This document shows, in pieces, positions 58,465-61,109 of a DNA stretch of 61,109 nucleotides. The notes below the pieces were generated by a model. It saw nothing but the letters and a program-made list of their open reading frames with translations, made no database searches and was not told the DNA's origin. Within the stretch, counting starts at the first letter, position 1; each line of letters opens with the position of its first letter. The stretch spans positions 1 through 61,109 of the forward strand of contig JANYGI010000162.1 in assembly GCA_025362495.1 (NCBI GenBank), read 5' to 3'. Source of the stretch: Byssovorax sp. (GTDB lineage: Bacteria; Myxococcota_A; Polyangia; Polyangiales; Polyangiaceae). The translations under genes and the position numbers were made by a program.

Positions 58465-61109
58465 GTGAAGCGCGATCCCGGAGCACCGAGCATCGAAGAG
58501 CTGGCGAAGCTCCGCCGCGCGCTCGAAGAGGTGCGCCCCGGCGAGGCGGTGCGTCGCCCGCCGCCTCCGCCGCCCACCGAGCTCCAGCTCGCGTTCCTGC
58601 TCACGCTCGCCAGGGGCGTATCCGAGCCTCAGGCGGTGATTGACGTGCTCTGGCGGCGCGTCCCGCCCCAGGGGAAGCCGGATCGCTGGGGGCCGGCGCG
58701 CATCAACCGCAAGACGGCGGCGCGCTGGGCCGCGGGCGAGGAGCGCGCGCTGCTCGAAGGGCTCCTCGACGCCATGACCACCGCCACGATGGGGTGGGCC
58801 ACCCCCGAGGAGGACGCGGTCGAGCTCTCCTCCTTCGCGCTCTCCCGCACCGCCGGCGCAAAGCTCCTTCCGATGCTCGGCCGCAGCGGCAAGCTCCGGT
58901 TCCGGCGAGAGACCACCTCGACTCCGCTGGTCTGGCAAGAGCTGCCGTTTGCGCTCCGGCTCCGCGTGGCGGTGCTGCCGGACGAGGCCTGGGAGGTCAC
59001 AGGCATGCTCCGCGCGGGCGACGACGAAGTCCCTCTCGCCGCCATCGAGCGCTTCGTCGACGGCGGGCACGTGGTGATCGGCGAGCAGCTCGCGCGGCTC
59101 GATCCCGGCGGGGCATCGTCGTGGCTTGGCATGCTCCGCACGCACGGCACGATGCGGATCCCGGCCTCTCGCCGCCCTGGTTTCCTCGAAGAGCTGTTTG
59201 CGTCGCCCACGCCGCCTCCGCTCGATTTGCCCGAGGGTACAGCGCTCGCCGAGATCGCCGGCGAGCCCGTGCCGCGGCTGGTGGTGCACACGCCCGAGAG
59301 CGCGACAGGCCCGCTCTACGCCGAGCTGACGTTCGTTTACGAGGGCGCGGTGGTGCGCGGGCAGCGGGCGAGTCGCGTCGTCTACGATCCCACGCGGCAA
59401 GCCCTGGTGCGGCGCTCGCTCGAGGCCGAGGCGCGGGCGCGCGCCGTGGTCGACGCCCTCGGGATGGAGGCCACGGGCAAGACGGCGCAGCCGCCGCCGG
59501 AGGGAGCGCACCTGACGATCCCGCCGGCGCGACTGCCGGACATCGTCGCCGCGCTCGAGGCTGCGGGCTTTCGTATCGAGGCCAGCGAGGGGCGCGCTTA
59601 CCACGCGGCCAGCGGGCTCCGCATGAGCCTGTCGAGCGGAGTCGAGTGGTTCGACGTCGACGGCGACGTGGATTTCGGGGGCACGACTGCCAAGCTCCCT
59701 CGTGTGCTCGACGCGCTCCGCCGCGGCCAGCGCTTCGTGGTCCTCGACGACGGCACGCTGGGCGTGCTCCCCGAAGCGTGGCTGTCGCAACACGGCCTCA
59801 TCGTGCTCCGACTCGGCACGATCCACGAGGGGCGCGTGCGGTTCGCGCGGAGTCAAGCGCCGCTCCTCGCCGAGCTCACCGCGGGACCAGAGGGCGAGCC
59901 CGCGCTCAGCTTCGATCGCACCTTCGCCGACGTGCGCGCCGCCATCGCCGCCGACAGCACGGTGGCGCCCGCGGATCCGCCTCCCGGGTTCCTCGGCGAG
60001 CTGCGCGGGTATCAGCGCGCCGGCCTCGGGTGGCTCCAGGCGCTGGCGCGGACGGGGCTCGGCGGGCTGCTCGCCGACGACATGGGCCTTGGAAAGACGG
60101 TGCAAGTCCTCGCGCACCTCAGCAGTCGACGCGGCCGGCCGTCGCTGATCGTGGCGCCGCGATCGCTGGTGTTCAACTGGAAGCGCGAGGCCGCGCGGTT
60201 CACTCCCGATCTGCGTGTGCTCGATCACACCGGCGGAGATCGCCTGCCCGTCGGCGCCCATTTCGCGGACCACGATCTGGTGCTCACCACCTATGGCACC
60301 TTGCGGCGGGACTGCGAGGCCCTCTCGGGAGTGCGCTTCGATCACGTGGTGCTCGACGAGGCGCAGAACATCAAGAACGAGTCCTCGGAGACGTCGCGCG
60401 CCGCCCGCCGGCTCTCGGCCGATCGGCGACTGGCACTCTCGGGCACGCCGGTCGAGAACCACCTGGGCGAGCTGTGGTCGCTGCTGGAGTTCCTGAACCC
60501 GGGCATGCTCGGCCGCGCGACGGCGTGGAAATCGGCGACCGAGGGCCGCCCGAACCCCGAGGCGATAGCGCTGCTCGGCCGCGCCCTGCGGCCACTGATG
60601 CTACGCCGCACCAAGGCCGAGGTCGCCCCGGATCTCCCGGCGCGCCAGGACGAGACGTGGCTTTGCGAGCTCGAAGGCCCGGAGCGCACCCTCTACGACG
60701 AGCTCCGCGACCGCTTCCGCGCCGAGCTGCTCCAGTCGGCCGCCTCCACCGGAGTCGCCACCTCGGGGACTCGCGTCCTCGAAGCGCTGCTCCGCCTGCG
60801 GCAGGCGGCCTGTCACCCGGGCCTCATCGATCGTTCGCGCCGCCACGAGCGCAGCGCCAAGCTCGACGCGCTGATCCCGGAGCTATTGAGTCTGCGCGAG
60901 AGCGGCCAGAAAGCCCTGGTCTTCTCGCAGTTCCGCTCGCTCCTCGACATCGTCAAGCCGCAGCTCGAAGCCGAGGGCCTCATCGTCGCTCAGCTCGACG
61001 GCCAGACCCGCGATCGCGAAGCCCTCGTGCAGCGCTTCCAGGAAGATCCCACCCTCGGCGTGCTCCTGATCAGCCTCAAGGCCGGTGGCGTGGGCCTGAA
61101 CCTCACGGC
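58465..61109 (+). CDS. SNF2 family DEAD/DEAH-box helicase (partial at window end)
   Basis: The frame is open from TGA 58399-58401 to the window end (more than 880 residues) without a stop. GTG 58465 is my start estimate; there is no clear ribosome-binding site, and the usual N-terminal SWIM zinc finger is not seen, so the 5' end may be eroded. Helicase motifs: LRGYQRAGLGWLQ, LADDMGLGKTVQ (Walker A), VVLDEAQNIKN (DEAQ), LALSGTPVENHLGELWSLLEF, KALVFSQF and SLKAGGVGLNLT. It is an ATP-dependent DNA translocase; the C-terminus lies outside the window. Confidence 0.9.
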   Translation, partial: MKRDPGAPSIEELAKLRRALEEVRPGEAVRRPPPPPPTELQLAFLLTLARGVSEPQAVIDVLWRRVPPQGKPDRWGPARINRKTAARWAAGEERALLEGLLDAMTTATMGWATPEEDAVELSSFALSRTAGAKLLPMLGRSGKLRFRRETTSTPLVWQELPFALRLRVAVLPDEAWEVTGMLRAGDDEVPLAAIERFVDGGHVVIGEQLARLDPGGASSWLGMLRTHGTMRIPASRRPGFLEELFASPTPPPLDLPEGTALAEIAGEPVPRLVVHTPESATGPLYAELTFVYEGAVVRGQRASRVVYDPTRQALVRRSLEAEARARAVVDALGMEATGKTAQPPPEGAHLTIPPARLPDIVAALEAAGFRIEASEGRAYHAASGLRMSLSSGVEWFDVDGDVDFGGTTAKLPRVLDALRRGQRFVVLDDGTLGVLPEAWLSQHGLIVLRLGTIHEGRVRFARSQAPLLAELTAGPEGEPALSFDRTFADVRAAIAADSTVAPADPPPGFLGELRGYQRAGLGWLQALARTGLGGLLADDMGLGKTVQVLAHLSSRRGRPSLIVAPRSLVFNWKREAARFTPDLRVLDHTGGDRLPVGAHFADHDLVLTTYGTLRRDCEALSGVRFDHVVLDEAQNIKNESSETSRAARRLSADRRLALSGTPVENHLGELWSLLEFLNPGMLGRATAWKSATEGRPNPEAIALLGRALRPLMLRRTKAEVAPDLPARQDETWLCELEGPERTLYDELRDRFRAELLQSAASTGVATSGTRVLEALLRLRQAACHPGLIDRSRRHERSAKLDALIPELLSLRESGQKALVFSQFRSLLDIVKPQLEAEGLIVAQLDGQTRDREALVQRFQEDPTLGVLLISLKAGGVGLNLT

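Overview
The window is very GC-rich DNA with tightly packed genes. It looks like the chromosome of a myxobacterium of the Polyangiales type (Sorangium, Polyangium or Minicystis relatives). The clues are many secreted lipoproteins whose lipobox cysteine is followed by long Gly/Ser/Thr/Ala linkers, Hanks-type Ser/Thr kinases, a PEGA pseudokinase, a MYXO-CTERM-like anchor next to a myxobacterial outer-membrane barrel, a GAF-AAA-Fis sigma-54 activator, and heavy use of GTGA/ATGA start-stop overlaps. No rRNA, tRNA, IS element, prophage or CRISPR array was recognised. Taxonomy is inferred from gene style only.

Layout. Positions 1-6.2 kb hold the end of a GMC oxidoreductase and two minus-strand catabolic operons: enoyl-CoA hydratase / acyl-CoA dehydrogenase / old-yellow-enzyme, and SDR / RidA / MarR. 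The second is preceded by a palindrome inside an apparent leaderless promoter. Positions 6.3-17 kb carry a hydrolase lipoprotein, an RCC1-like lipoprotein, TerB-like proteins, an active Ser/Thr kinase, and a DUF885 lipoprotein that has lost its catalytic middle. Positions 17-22.7 kb are a minus-strand run: glutathione peroxidase, RNase HI, gpmI, PEGA pseudokinase and an acidic unknown. Positions 22.8-32.5 kb hold an SDR coupled to a TMTC-like membrane protein, several lipoproteins, an NlpC/P60 protein, a VWA lipoprotein and small unknowns. Positions 32.6-39.3 kb are envelope genes (barrel plus MYXO-CTERM pair, thrombospondin-3/OmpA-like protein, DUF6600 protein). Positions 39.4-50.5 kb hold a catalytic/non-catalytic M16 peptidase pair, an AmpG-like transporter, an esterase, a dihaem cytochrome c-rhodanese fusion with a VF530 protein, a diacylglycerol-kinase-like enzyme and a TerB protein. 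Positions 50.7-61.1 kb hold a winged-helix protein, a ~610 bp non-coding stretch, more lipoproteins, a Bcp peroxiredoxin, the sigma-54 regulator/globin locus, and an SNF2 helicase that runs off the end.

Most notable: (1) the glutathione peroxidase lipoprotein (21869-22684, minus) has one in-frame TGA exactly at its catalytic Cys/Sec codon, and a perfect 7-bp hairpin with a G-first apical loop starts 24 nt downstream. It therefore reads as a selenoprotein that standard gene calling would split or call a pseudogene. (2) A NorR-like sigma-54 regulator faces a single-domain globin across an intergenic region with a -24/-12 promoter and four copies of a GTYTC-N6-GRRAC dyad. Both genes show a one-base frame discrepancy. 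(3) The PEGA kinase is a pseudokinase, the DUF885 protein is internally deleted, and the SDR/RidA/MarR promoter carries a 12-bp perfect palindrome exactly between its -35 and -10.
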